Shown one piece after another: positions 49,426 to 59,100 of a stretch of 64,000 nucleotides of DNA. This DNA comes from Streptomyces canus. GTDB lineage: Bacteria; Actinomycetota; Actinomycetes; Streptomycetales; Streptomycetaceae. A program made the position numbers and the translations under genes. How positions within the stretch are numbered: the stretch's first letter is position 1; each line of letters begins with the position of its first letter. Location of the stretch: contig NZ_JAUSYQ010000002.1 in NCBI RefSeq assembly GCF_030816965.1, positions 1,116,001-1,180,000 of the forward strand. The letters are read 5' to 3'. The notes under the pieces were generated by a model that was not told where the DNA came from, searched no databases, and saw only the letters and a list, made by a program, of their open reading frames with translations.

Positions 49426-50285
49426 GTGTCTGGCACGAGCTGTTCACCTTCGAGAACTACGGCGAACTCCTCGTCCTGGTCCGCAACTCGCTCATCGCCG
49501 GCGCGGCCCTGGGCCTGGTCGGCGGCCTGGCCGGGGTGTTCGTCGCGATGCGCGACCTGCCCTTCGCCGTGCACGGCATCAGCGAACTGTCCTTCGCCGG
49601 CGCCTCCGGAGCGCTTCTGCTGGGCATGAACATCGTGGCGGGCTCGATCACCGGATCCCTCCTGGCGGCGGGCGCGATCGGCCTGCTCGGCACGCGCGCG
49701 CGTGACCGCAACTCCGTGATCGGCATCCTGATGCCGTTCGGACTGGGCCTCGGAGTGCTCTTCCTCGCCCTCTACAAGGGGCGGGCGGCGAACAAGTTCG
49801 GCCTGCTCACCGGACAGATCGTCGCGGTGGACACCCCGCAGACGACCTGGCTGCTCGTCACCTCCGCGGTGGTCCTGATCGCCCTCGCGGTGATGTGGCG
49901 CCCGCTCGCCTTCGCCAGCGCCGACCCCGACGTGGCCGAGGCCCGCGGGGTCCCGGTGCGCGGGCTCTCCTTCGCCTTCATGATCGTGCTCGGCCTGGCG
50001 GTCGCCCTGTCCGTGCAGGTGGTGGGCGCCCTGCTGGTGCTCTCCCTGCTGATCACTCCGGCCGCGGCCGCCGCCCGCGTCACCGCGTCACCGGTCCTGC
50101 TGCCGCTGCTCAGCGTGGTCTTCGCCATGGCGTCGATCGAGGGCGGCATTCTGCTGGCCCTGGGGAGCAGCATTCCGATCAGCCCGTACGTCACGACGAT
50201 CTCGTTCGTCCTCTACGTCGTCTGTGCCGCGGTCGGCAGATACCGGACCCGGCACTGGGGCGCCCGGCGTACGGCCCCGGCCTGA
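49422..50285 (+). CDS. znuB: Zinc ABC transporter permease (ABC-3 family)
   Basis: 287 aa membrane protein with about eight hydrophobic segments and the ABC-3 family landmarks (AGVFVAMRDLPFAVHGISELSFAGASGALLLG, GVPVRGLSFAFMIVLGLAVALSVQVVGALLVLSLLITPAAAAARV). ATG overlaps the ATPase stop. Its last 73 bp overlap the end of the convergent AraC gene, an unusually long antisense overlap. Completes the zinc importer. Confidence 0.92.
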   Translation: MSVWHELFTFENYGELLVLVRNSLIAGAALGLVGGLAGVFVAMRDLPFAVHGISELSFAGASGALLLGMNIVAGSITGSLLAAGAIGLLGTRARDRNSVIGILMPFGLGLGVLFLALYKGRAANKFGLLTGQIVAVDTPQTTWLLVTSAVVLIALAVMWRPLAFASADPDVAEARGVPVRGLSFAFMIVLGLAVALSVQVVGALLVLSLLITPAAAAARVTASPVLLPLLSVVFAMASIEGGILLALGSSIPISPYVTTISFVLYVVCAAVGRYRTRHWGARRTAPA

Positions 50286-51076
50286 ACCACGCCCTGTCCG
50301 TACCCCTCCCGTACGGCCCTCGGCGACGCGCCCAGCTCCTTGCGGCAGGCCTTGTTGAAGGCCTGCAGGTCAGGGATGCCGACGGTCGCCGCGATCGCCG
50401 GGATGGCCAGCGTGGAGGCGATGAGCAGATGCCGGGCGCGTTCCGTGCGACGGCGCCGGATGTAGGCGACGACCGTGTGTCCGGTGCCCTCGCGGAACAG
50501 CCGGGTCAGATGGGTGTGCGAGACCCCGGCGGCGCGGGCGATGCCGGGGACGCTCAGAGGCTCGGCCAGATGCTCCTCGATGTGGGCGACGGCCGTCCGC
50601 AGGGCGGGGTGCCGGGAGCCGGGACGGTTCTCGCCGGCGGCGGTCAGACCGGTCGTACGCCACAGCACCGTCCACAGCTCGGCGGAGGCCCGTGCCGAGG
50701 ACTGCGCGCTCGCGGCGACCGTCTGCCGCAGCAGCCCGGTCAGCACCGCCGCGTCCGCGCCGGCGTCCTGCATCACCGGGACCCGGCGCCGCTCGCCGAC
50801 GCCCGGCAGCCGGAAGTGGGCGTACAGGTGCTCGCAGCGTGTGGCGTCGTAGTGGAAGTGCACCTCGGCGCCGGGCGGGACGAGGCTCACATGCCCCGGG
50901 CGGATCGGGTGCCGGGAGCCGCCCAACTCGAGGGTGCCGGAGTAGCCGTAGAGATGGAGCTGCCACAGCCGTGGCAGCCGGAACACGTCGTGCGGGCCCG
51001 CGAAGCCGTGCACACCGACGCCCGCGTTCTCCACGTGGGGCGGCAGGTCGAGGGTGAGGTCGACGTGCTGGGTCAT
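50213..51076 (-). CDS. AraC-family transcriptional regulator
   Basis: 287 aa. N-terminal cupin-like sensing domain (about 20-110, GTLELGGSRHPIRPGHVSLVPPGAEVHFHYDATRCEHLYAHF) and C-terminal double HTH (about 170-265, LSVPGIARAAGVSHTHLTRLFREGTGHTVVAYIRRRRTERARHLL... IPDLQAFNKACRKELGASP). The His/Cys-containing cupin part may bind a small ligand. It diverges from the PhyH-type dioxygenase gene, its probable target. Confidence 0.9.
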   Translation of the reverse strand: MTQHVDLTLDLPPHVENAGVGVHGFAGPHDVFRLPRLWQLHLYGYSGTLELGGSRHPIRPGHVSLVPPGAEVHFHYDATRCEHLYAHFRLPGVGERRRVPVMQDAGADAAVLTGLLRQTVAASAQSSARASAELWTVLWRTTGLTAAGENRPGSRHPALRTAVAHIEEHLAEPLSVPGIARAAGVSHTHLTRLFREGTGHTVVAYIRRRRTERARHLLIASTLAIPAIAATVGIPDLQAFNKACRKELGASPRAVREGYGQGVVQAGAVRRAPQCRVRYLPTAAQTT

Positions 51077-51146
51077 GGTGGAAAATTACCAGTGGTCGCC
51101 GATTACGACCCACCACTTCCCGGGTGACTGTTCCTACGGTTGCCGT

Positions 51147-51968
51147 ATGTCAACCACACGACAGCTGCTGAGCTCCGCCCAGGTGGCGCGGTTCGTGGCC
51201 CACGGTTTCCTGCGCCTGGACGGCATCGTGCCCCGGGAGATGAACGAGGAGGCGCTCGGTGTCTTCGCCGCCGGGCTGCCCTCCGTGCCGTACGGCACTC
51301 CTGTGCCGAAGGCGTTCCTCGACGGCTCCTTCGCCCGTCGGCTCGTCGAACTGCCCGCCGTCGCGGGGGCGTTGGAGAGTCTGGTGGGCCCGGATCCGAC
51401 CGTCGACCACCACTTCGTGCACACCCGGGAGCCGCGCGAGGGCAGCGCGCAGCCGCTGCACGCCGACGCCGTCATCGATCTGCGGTCCGACGCCTTCGAC
51501 GTCCAGCTCATGTACTACCCGCAGGAGGTCACCACGGAGATGGGCGGCACGCTCATCGTCCCCGGCAGCCATCTGCGCCGCACCAACGAATCCGACACCG
51601 GCCGCTACCAGAACCTGCGCGGCCAGACCCGGCTGACCTGCCCGGCCGGCACGGTCGCGCTGCTGCACCACGGGATCTGGCACGGCGGACGGCGCAACGA
51701 CAGCGACATCGTCCGCCACATGTACAAGATCCGCTTCAACCCGACCGTGCCCCAGGTGCGGCTGTGGGACACGGCGGACCTGGACACGCCTGCCGTCCGG
51801 GAGGAACTGGGGCGCGGTTTCCCCTGGTACGAGCAGGCCACCGGCCGGCTGGAGATCCTCAACCGGATCAGGCTGTGGCGGGCCCTGACCGGCGATCCCG
51901 CGTTCGACATCGAGTACTGGGCCACCCGCATCACCAACCGGCCCGCCGCACAGAGGAGCGAGGCGTGA
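51147..51968 (+). CDS. Phytanoyl-CoA dioxygenase (PhyH) family oxygenase
   Basis: 273 aa Fe(II)/2-oxoglutarate-dependent oxygenase. The metal triad is His and Asp in LHADAVIDLR and the distal His in LLHHGIWHGG; an Arg downstream (VRHMYKIRF) probably binds 2-oxoglutarate. The ATG of MSTTRQLLSS is chosen; the upstream extension lies in the divergent promoter region. The next small gene overlaps its stop (GTGA). Controlled presumably by the divergent AraC regulator. Substrate unknown. Confidence 0.88.
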   Translation: MSTTRQLLSSAQVARFVAHGFLRLDGIVPREMNEEALGVFAAGLPSVPYGTPVPKAFLDGSFARRLVELPAVAGALESLVGPDPTVDHHFVHTREPREGSAQPLHADAVIDLRSDAFDVQLMYYPQEVTTEMGGTLIVPGSHLRRTNESDTGRYQNLRGQTRLTCPAGTVALLHHGIWHGGRRNDSDIVRHMYKIRFNPTVPQVRLWDTADLDTPAVREELGRGFPWYEQATGRLEILNRIRLWRALTGDPAFDIEYWATRITNRPAAQRSEA

Positions 51969-52252
51969 CCCTCTCGAACACCCTGCGCCAGCAGGTTCTC
52001 GTCCTGTACCTGGACACCTCCGCGCTCGACTCGCGGGTCGTCGGCTGGGCCCGCTACGACGGCACGGGCACCACCCACCCCACGACCGGGGACAGCGACG
52101 AGCCGCCGTACGAGACGGGCGTCGCCGCTCTGGAGGACGGCTGGCGGCTCTTCCAGGCCGCGCAGCTCGTCCCGCCGTACCCGGGGACCGAGCACGAGAC
52201 GTCGTTCCTCAAGCACGAGTTCTTCTTCGAGAAGCTCGTGAGCGGCGCATGA
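51965..52252 (+). CDS. Small protein coupled to the PhyH oxygenase
   Basis: 95 aa from a GTG overlapping the oxygenase stop. Soluble, mixed charge, with QQVLVLYLDTSALDSRVVGWARYDG, YETGVAALEDGWRLFQAAQLVPPYPGTEHETSFLKHEFFFEKL. I do not recognise a family. Translational coupling suggests it works with the oxygenase, perhaps as a subunit or chaperone. Confidence 0.72.
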   Translation: MTLSNTLRQQVLVLYLDTSALDSRVVGWARYDGTGTTHPTTGDSDEPPYETGVAALEDGWRLFQAAQLVPPYPGTEHETSFLKHEFFFEKLVSGA

Positions 52253-52334
52253 GACCCAGCCCATAGCCCTGACTTCCGTCTCTCGAGGGAGGCGGCCCGG
52301 GCGGCGGGGACGGGTCAGGACACCGGCGGCCGTC

Positions 52335-52505
52335 GCGGACCTGCGCCATCTGTACCTCAACGACACGTGTTCGACGGCCGGGAGCCCAGCGTCAAGGGGG
52401 ACGTGCCGCGCTGGTGGCTCGGCGCCTTCCACCGCGGGAGCCGCTCGGGCCCCCGTGACCTTCCACCTCCTCACCGGTCGGGGCAGCCCTCGTCCGACGC
52501 CGTGA
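52335..52505 (+). pseudogene. Decayed remnant of an unidentified gene
   Basis: One frame reads ADLRHLYLNDT; after losing about one base near 52369 a second frame continues FDGREPSVKGDVPRWWLGAFHRG; a second shift between 52430 and 52449 returns to the first frame with APVTFHLLTG and a stop at 52503-52505. The three pieces read as one coherent, aromatic-rich sequence. No intact gene covers the stretch. The family is not recognised. Its end runs into the convergent lipoprotein gene. Confidence 0.5.
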
Positions 52506-53013
52506 CCTGCCGTCCGCCGCCGTCGGTCACTTCAGCGGTGAGCGTGGCGTCGGACGGACGTGTGAGGCGGTACGCGGCGGCGGCCGTGCAGACGATCTGC
52601 CGAACCCCGGTGTCGCTCAACCTGTCCATGCCCGGGGGGAGCCGGATCGTCATCGCGTCCCTCTTCGCCGTCACCGTCGGGGTGTCCGGCGAGGGGGGGT
52701 TCCCGGGCCCGTCGGTGGCGGGCGGGAGTGCCATGGCGGTCGGCACGCCCGGTACCTCGGTGGAGAGCCTCCCCGAGCGTCCCTCCCCGGCCAGCGGACC
52801 GGCCATCAGCAGCTGCAGCGCCGCCTCGGGGTCACCGGGCAGTTCGGTCGTGCGCGGCATCGCGACAAGTGCGCCGTTCTCGACGAAGTAGACCCGCGTC
52901 ATCGGCAGTGTCCCGCTCGCGGGACCGCCCGCCTGCACCACTCCGGTCGCGGGGATCCCGCAGGAGGTGAGCGCGAGGAGCGTCAGCAGCGGGACGCTGC
53001 GCAGGGCCTTCAT
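52471..53013 (-). CDS. Lipoprotein of an AfsQ-like two-component operon
   Basis: 180 aa. Lipoprotein signal MKALRSVPLLTLLALTSC (lipobox LTSC, Cys18). The mature part contains a GerMN-like segment ([50 protein letters not shown]). Its ATG overlaps the histidine-kinase stop (ATGA). The order regulator-kinase-lipoprotein parallels MtrAB-LpqB and AfsQ operons, where the lipoprotein tunes the kinase. Confidence 0.85.
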   Translation of the reverse strand: MKALRSVPLLTLLALTSCGIPATGVVQAGGPASGTLPMTRVYFVENGALVAMPRTTELPGDPEAALQLLMAGPLAGEGRSGRLSTEVPGVPTAMALPPATDGPGNPPSPDTPTVTAKRDAMTIRLPPGMDRLSDTGVRQIVCTAAAAYRLTRPSDATLTAEVTDGGGRQVTASDEGCPDR

Positions 53014-54470
53014 GACGGGTTCTCCTCGGGCGACTCGTCCCGCCACAGCGGAAGTTCTACGGTGAAGACGGCGCCGCCCGCCGGGTGGTTGGCCGCGTGG
53101 ACGGTGCCGCCGTGGATGCGGACGTTCTCGGCGGTGATGGACAGACCGAGGCCGCTGCCCTCCGAGCGGATGCGGGCAGTGTCCGACTTGTAGAACCGCT
53201 CGAAGACATGGGGCAGGACGTCGTGGGGGATGCCGGGGCCGCTGTCCCGTACCTCGATGACGGCCCCCGCGTCCCCGGCGCTCAGACGCACCTGTACCGG
53301 GCGGGCGCCGTGCTTGAGCGCGTTGCCGACCAGGTTGGCGACGACCACGTCGAGGCGGCGCGGGTCGACGCGTCCGCGTACCGCGTGCGGCGGCGGCAGG
53401 TCGGTCGCCACCGTGTCCGTCCAGCCGCGCGAGGCGAGAGAGCGCCGAATCGACTCGGCGAGGTCGATCTCGTCCAGGTGCAGCACCGCGGCGCCGGCGT
53501 CGAATCGGGAGATCTCCATCAGGTCGTCGACGAGGCGGGCGAGTTTGACGGTCTCCTCGCTGATGAGCCTGACCGCGGTGGCGGTGTCCGGGTCCAGCCG
53601 GGCGGCGTCCTCGTCGAGGACGTCGGTGACGGCGGACATGGCGGCGAGCGGGGTGCGCAGTTCGTGCGAGACGTCGGCCGCGAAGCGGCGGGCCCGCGCC
53701 TCCATCTCGCGCAGTTCGGCCACCGATGTCTCCAGTGCGGCGGCCGTCTCGTTGAACGTGTGGGACAGGTCGGCGAGTTCGTCGGAGCCGTTGACCGCGA
53801 GCCGGGTGTCCAGGCGCCCTTCGGCGATCCTGCGGGTGGCCAGGCGCAGCTTGCGCACCGGCACCAGCACCCCGCGGGCGGCGAGGAGGGCGAGCACGAC
53901 AGCGAGCGCGAGGGCCGCCACCATGGCCCGTTCGACAGCGGTGACCAGGGCGTCGACGTACGCCTGTTCCGTGGTCTGCGGAACGACGAGGAACACCCGG
54001 ACCCCGGTGACCGTGGCGGCGCTGTCCGGGGTGCCGAAGAGGATCGACATGCCGACGACCAGGGAGGTGCGTCCGTCGCCGCGCACCCGTTGGAAGACGG
54101 TGGCCCGGCTGGCGCCGACGGCCTCGCGCACGCCGGGCGTGACCTCGGTGAAGGGGTCGCCCGGGACGGAGGAACCGCTGAGGTCCCCGTACGTCACCAG
54201 TACCCGCCAGCTCCCCTGCGACTCGGTGGCCGCCATGTCCTGTGCGAACTTGCGCAACGACGATTCGTCGGGTGGCAGCGTGAGTTCGGCGGCGTGCTGG
54301 CTGAGCTGGGCCCTCAGCTGTCTGATGGTGGCGTCCTGGCTCTGCTGGAGTATGCCGGTGCGCGCCTCACGGAAGGTCAGGGCTCCGGTCGAGATGGCCG
54401 CGACAGCGGCGACGAGTCCGAAGGCCACCACCAGGCGGGCACGCAGGCCCCGCAGCCGGCGCTTCCTCAC
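53010..54470 (-). CDS. Sensor histidine kinase (AfsQ2-like)
   Basis: 486 aa from a GTG overlapping the regulator stop. Membrane helices at about 11-34 and 182-204 flank a roughly 145-residue extracytoplasmic sensor domain. HAMP (about 205-258) is followed by the HisKA box ADVSHELRTPLAAM with phospho-accepting His269, then HATPase_c motifs (VVANLVGNALKHG, VIEVRDSGPGIPHD, GSGLGLSI). It should phosphorylate the response regulator next to it. The signal is unknown. Confidence 0.92.
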   Translation of the reverse strand: MRKRRLRGLRARLVVAFGLVAAVAAISTGALTFREARTGILQQSQDATIRQLRAQLSQHAAELTLPPDESSLRKFAQDMAATESQGSWRVLVTYGDLSGSSVPGDPFTEVTPGVREAVGASRATVFQRVRGDGRTSLVVGMSILFGTPDSAATVTGVRVFLVVPQTTEQAYVDALVTAVERAMVAALALAVVLALLAARGVLVPVRKLRLATRRIAEGRLDTRLAVNGSDELADLSHTFNETAAALETSVAELREMEARARRFAADVSHELRTPLAAMSAVTDVLDEDAARLDPDTATAVRLISEETVKLARLVDDLMEISRFDAGAAVLHLDEIDLAESIRRSLASRGWTDTVATDLPPPHAVRGRVDPRRLDVVVANLVGNALKHGARPVQVRLSAGDAGAVIEVRDSGPGIPHDVLPHVFERFYKSDTARIRSEGSGLGLSITAENVRIHGGTVHAANHPAGGAVFTVELPLWRDESPEENPS

Positions 54471-55162
54471 GGCGCCGCGAAGCGGTAGCCGAAACCGCGC
54501 ACGGTGTGGATGTAGCGGGGTGCGCGGGGCGGCTCGGACATCTTGGTGCGCAGTCGTTTGACGCAGGCGTCCACCAGGCGGGCGTCGCCGTGGTAGTCAT
54601 GCTCCCAGACCGCCTCCAGGAGTTGCTGACGGCTGAACACCTGGCCGGGCGAGGCGGAGAGGGTGAGCAGAAGCCGTAGCTCGGAGGGGGCGAGGGCGAT
54701 CGGCTCGCCATTCAGCGCGACGGTCAGGCCGGCCCGGTCGACGGCCAGATCGCCGTAGGTGTCGATCTTCGGCAGGCCCTCGGCGCGGGGTGTGCTTCCG
54801 GCCGCCCGGCGCAGGACCGCGCGTATGCGCGCGTCGAGCACCCGGGCCAGGACGGGTTTGACGACATAGTCGTCGGCGCCCGCCTCCAGGCCGACGACGA
54901 TGTCCACTTCGTCTCCCCGTGCGGTCGCCATGATGATCGGCAGGGTCTGGTCGACGGCCCGTATGCCCCGGCACACGTCCAGGCCGGTCATGCCGGGAAG
55001 CATCAGATCGAGGACGACGATGTCCGGCCGGAAGGCCCGCAGCCGGTCCATCCCCTCCTCGCCGGTCGCGGTGGCGGCGACGTCATGGCTTTGGCGGCGC
55101 AGGGCCAGGGCCACGCCCTCCCGCACGGCGGGGTCGTCTTCGATCAGCAGTACACGTGACAT
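54467..55162 (-). CDS. OmpR-family response regulator (AfsQ1-like)
   Basis: 231 aa. Receiver domain with Asp9/Asp10 (LIEDDP), phosphorylation site Asp52 (VVLDLMLPG) and Lys in VVKPV. The winged HTH spans about 135-230 (LAPSELRLLLTLSASPGQVFSRQQLLEAVWEHDYHGDARLVDACVKRLRTKM... TVRGFGYRF). It is strikingly like S. coelicolor AfsQ1 as I remember it, including GADDYVVKPVxxRVLDARIRAVLRR. No sigQ-like gene is adjacent, so it may be a paralogue. Direct repeats with 11-bp spacing upstream suggest autoregulation. Confidence 0.92.
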   Translation of the reverse strand: MSRVLLIEDDPAVREGVALALRRQSHDVAATATGEEGMDRLRAFRPDIVVLDLMLPGMTGLDVCRGIRAVDQTLPIIMATARGDEVDIVVGLEAGADDYVVKPVLARVLDARIRAVLRRAAGSTPRAEGLPKIDTYGDLAVDRAGLTVALNGEPIALAPSELRLLLTLSASPGQVFSRQQLLEAVWEHDYHGDARLVDACVKRLRTKMSEPPRAPRYIHTVRGFGYRFAAP

Positions 55163-55198
55163 GCGCACAGTATCCACACGACCATGACCACGAGGAGG

Positions 55199-55249
55199 GT
55201 TATCGGTTCGTTATCTTCCGGGCCAGGTCCGATCACATGGCGATCACAT
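55199..55249. promoter_or_regulatory. 11-bp-phased direct repeats between the regulator and DUF3152 genes
   Basis: GTTATC at 55199 and 55210, then GATCACAT at 55231 and 55242; both pairs have an 11-bp period. OmpR-type regulators bind direct repeats one helical turn apart, so this is a likely site for the adjacent response regulator controlling both directions. Confidence 0.6.
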
Positions 55250-55260
55250 CGTGAACCACC

Positions 55261-56088
55261 GTGACAGCGCACAAACGAAACCCCGTCGACCGTCGTCGCC
55301 GGAAGCGCTCCGAGCGGAGTGTGAAGAGCCAACTGATGGGCGGCCTGGCCGCGTTGGTGGCCTTCGCGACCGTCGGTGGCGCGGTGGCGGCATGGCTGCC
55401 GTCCGACGCGGGACGAACCTCCGCGGCGCCCTCACCCGTGCGGAGTCCGGACCCTGGTAGGACCGCTGAGTCACCGGAACCGGAAGAGTCCAGTGCGCCC
55501 CCCAGCCCCTCCACGACTCCCCTCCCCCAGAGCGGTCCGGGGACCTTCGTCACCGCGCCCGGCGGGAGCGAGCCGGTCGGCAAGGGCACGCCCCTGCGCT
55601 ATCGGGTCGAGGTGGAGAAGGGCATCACGATCTCCCCCGAGGACGTCGCCGCGCAGGTGGAGCGGACCCTCGCCGATCCGCGCGGCTGGACGGCCGACGG
55701 CCACTCGGCGTTCCAGCGGGTGTCCGGCGGCCCCACCGACTTCCGGGTCCGCCTCGCCACCCCGGCGACCGTCGACAAGTTCTGCGCCGAGGGCGGTCTC
55801 GACACCGGCGGCAAGGTCAACTGCAGCGTGAACCACAACGTGATGGTCAACCTCAGACGCTGGGTGCTGGCGACCGAGTTCTACCCGAAGGACGTCGTCG
55901 GGTACCGCTCGCTGATCATCAACCACGAGGTGGGCCACTTCCTCGGCCACGGCCATGTGACCTGCCCCGGCAAGGGGCAACCGGCCCCCGCGATGATGCA
56001 GCAGATCAAGGGCCTGCTCGGCTGCGTCCCCAATGTCTGGCCGTACGACAGCGACGGCCGTCTCCTCACGGGCCCCTCCGTCCCGTGA
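55261..56088 (+). CDS. DUF3152 membrane-anchored metallopeptidase-like protein
   Basis: 275 aa from a GTG (weak ribosome binding site; ATG at 55336 is an alternative). Cytoplasmic basic start, one membrane helix at about 27-45 (GGLAALVAFATVGGAVAAWL), a Pro/Ser linker, then the DUF3152 domain with INHEVGHFLGHGHVTC, the HExxHxxGxxH zinc motif of metzincin-like proteins, and a downstream Met in APAMMQQ. The motif is intact, so a surface protease is plausible. Shares its promoter region with the response regulator. Confidence 0.87.
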   Translation: MTAHKRNPVDRRRRKRSERSVKSQLMGGLAALVAFATVGGAVAAWLPSDAGRTSAAPSPVRSPDPGRTAESPEPEESSAPPSPSTTPLPQSGPGTFVTAPGGSEPVGKGTPLRYRVEVEKGITISPEDVAAQVERTLADPRGWTADGHSAFQRVSGGPTDFRVRLATPATVDKFCAEGGLDTGGKVNCSVNHNVMVNLRRWVLATEFYPKDVVGYRSLIINHEVGHFLGHGHVTCPGKGQPAPAMMQQIKGLLGCVPNVWPYDSDGRLLTGPSVP

Positions 56089-56119
56089 CGCATTGATCCC
56101 CCAACTGTCAGGAGTTCAG

Positions 56120-59100
56120 ATGGAGTTACGCGTACGCCACAGACATGCGGCCATGGCCGCGGGAGTGGCTTCCGTGACGCTGGTCCTCGCCGGTCTGCCG
56201 GCCGGCGCGGGAGCCGCCGACACCGGGGGCGGTCGTACGGCCGCCGCGGTACGGACGGTCACGCTGGTCACCGGCGACCGGGTCCTGGTCGGCGACCAGG
56301 GCCGGGTCTCGGGAGTGGAACGGGCACCGGGCCGAAAGGACGTGCCGTTCTCGATCCGGGAGGTCGCCGGACACACCCGGGTCGTTCCCGGCGACGCCGA
56401 ACTGCCGCTCGCGCAGGGGAAGTTGGACGCGAGGCTGTTCGACGTGACCCAGCTGCTCAAGGACGGCTACGACGACGCGGGCCGGTCCGACGTACCGCTG
56501 ATCGTCACGTTCAAGGGCAAAAAGACGCCCTCGATGAGCCCGTTCACCGAGGCCGGGGCCCGGATAGGCCGTACGCTGCCGGTGGTCAACGGCACGTCGA
56601 TGCGTTCCGTCAAGAAGCGGGCGGCCGACTTCTGGGACACCGTCACCGCCGAGGAGTCCGGGGCTGTCGAGAAGGTCTGGCTGGACGGCCGGCGCAAGGC
56701 CTCGCTCGACCGGAGCGTCCCGCAGATCGGCGCGCCTGCCGCGTGGGCCGCCGGGTACGACGGCACCGGGGTGAAGGTCGCCGTCCTGGACACCGGAGTC
56801 GACACCTCCCACCCTGATCTGGCGGACCAGGTGGTCGAGGAGAAGGACTTCTCGGGCTCCGACGGTACCGGCGACAAGTTCGGACACGGTACGCATGTGG
56901 CGTCCACCGTGGCCGGCACCGGCGCCAAGTCCGAGGGCAAGTACAAGGGGGTCGCGCCGGGCGCGAAGATCCTCAACGGCAAGGTCCTGGACGACACCGG
57001 CTTCGGTTCGGACTCCGGGATCATCGCCGGCATGGAGTGGGCGGTGGCCGAGGGAGCGGACGTCGTCAACCTCAGCCTCGGCGGCACCGACCTGCCGGGC
57101 ACCGACCCGATGGAGGAGGCCGTGGACCGGCTCTCCGCCGAGTCCGACACGCTCTTCGTCGTGGCGGCGGGCAACGAGGGCGAGTTCGGCGAGGGCACGG
57201 TCGGCTCGCCCGGCAGTGCGGACGCCGCGCTCACCGTGGGGGCGGTCGACAAGTCCGACGCGCTCGCCGACTTCTCCAGTCGCGGCCCGCGGGTCGGGGA
57301 CAGCGGCGTCAAGCCGGACCTGACCGCGCCCGGCGTCGAGATCACAGCAGCGGCGGCGGCCGGCAGCCTCGTCGAGGAGGAGTACCCCTCCGGCGTCCCC
57401 GGCTACGCCACGCTCAACGGTACGTCCATGGCGACCCCGCATGTCGCGGGCGCCGCCGCCCTCCTCGCCCAGCAGCATCCGGACTGGAGCGGCGAGCGTC
57501 TCAAGGCGGTCCTCACCGGCTCCGCGAAGCCGGGGCCGTACAGCTCCTTCCAGCAGGGCACCGGCCGTACCGATCTGGTCCGGGCGCTGGAACAGAACGT
57601 CGTCACCGAGCAGGGGCCGCTCGACTTCGGCGAGCAGCAGTGGCCGCACGACGACGACAAGCCGTCCACCAAGCAGCTCACCTACCGCAACCTCGGCACC
57701 GAGCCGGTCACCCTCGACCTGTCCGTCGACGCCTACGCGGTGGACGGGAAGCCCGCCGCCGAGGGCATGTTCAGCGTGTCCCCGCAGCGGATCACCGTCC
57801 CGGCGGGCGGCACCGCGAGCGCCGAGGTCACGGCGGACACCCGCGCGGGGAGCGCCGACGGCAGCTTCGGCGGTTCGGTGCAGGCCACTTCGGCCGACGG
57901 CAAGGTCCAGGTGCGGTCCGCCACCGGTGTGGCGCGCGAGGTGGAGTCGTACAGCCTGACGCTCAAGCACATCGACGAGAACGGCCTGCCGACCGGGGAC
58001 GCCGCCACCGCCGTCGCCGATTTCGACGGCGACTTCTACGCCGAGTACGCCGATGAGCAGGACGGCGAGCTGACGGTACGGCTGCCCAAGGGCGACTACA
58101 TCCTCAGCGGGGTCGTCCACCCGGAGATCTCGTCGCCCGTCCACGGCATTCTGGTGGAGCCGAGGTTCCGGCTGGACGGCGACAGGACCGTCACCGTGGA
58201 CGCCCGGCAGGCGAAGCCGGTGGACATCACCGTGCCGGACCCAACGGCCGAGAACACCGACGCCACCGTCCTGATCGGCTTCGGGCGCGGCGAGGGCAAG
58301 CGTGACGGTTCACTCCAGTACCTGATGCCGAGCTTTGAGGGCTCGCGGTTCGGGCGGCTCGGCGGCGGGGAGCCCGTGGACGGGCTCAACGCCCTGTACT
58401 CCGGCGGCTGGAGCGGCCGGGGCGCGGACGGCGACCGGGTCAACTACCACGCGGCCTGGCTCCGGGAGGGCAGCGTGGACGGCTTCACCGCCAAGGTCGG
58501 ACGGAAGCAGTTGGCGAAGGTCGACCTCCAGGTGGGCGAGACGGTCGACGGCCGACGCGTCCAGGCCGAGGTGAGCCCGCACCTGCCCGACGGCCAACTG
58601 GTGTTCGGTTTCACCGACATGCGGGGGGATCTGCCGTTCCGGAGCACCGAGTACGTCTTCGACAACGGTGTGAAGTGGTCCATGCGCACCTGGCAGGTCT
58701 CGGGCGAGGGCCGGGATTCGGTCTTCGAGAACTTCCTCATGAGGATGCCGCAGACCTGGAAGGCCGGTCACAACTACCAGGAGCGCTTCAACGTCGGCGT
58801 CTTCGGCCCGGCACTGGGCGGCACCGGACAGCTCGGACCGGCCATGGGCTTCCCCGGTGTCGCCCGCATGGGGAACACCGTCAGGGCGTACGTCCCGCTG
58901 TTCGGCGACGGCGCCGGACACTGGGGCACCAGTGACACGACCGCGGTGACGTCCAGGCTGGAGGCGGACGGCAAGGAGATCGCCGACGACTACGGCATCC
59001 CTCCGACCGACGGGGTCACCGAGTACACGGTTCCGGCACAGGACACCACGTACAAGCTGACCGTGGACAACTCCCGTGCCCCGGCCGTGTATCCGGTCAG

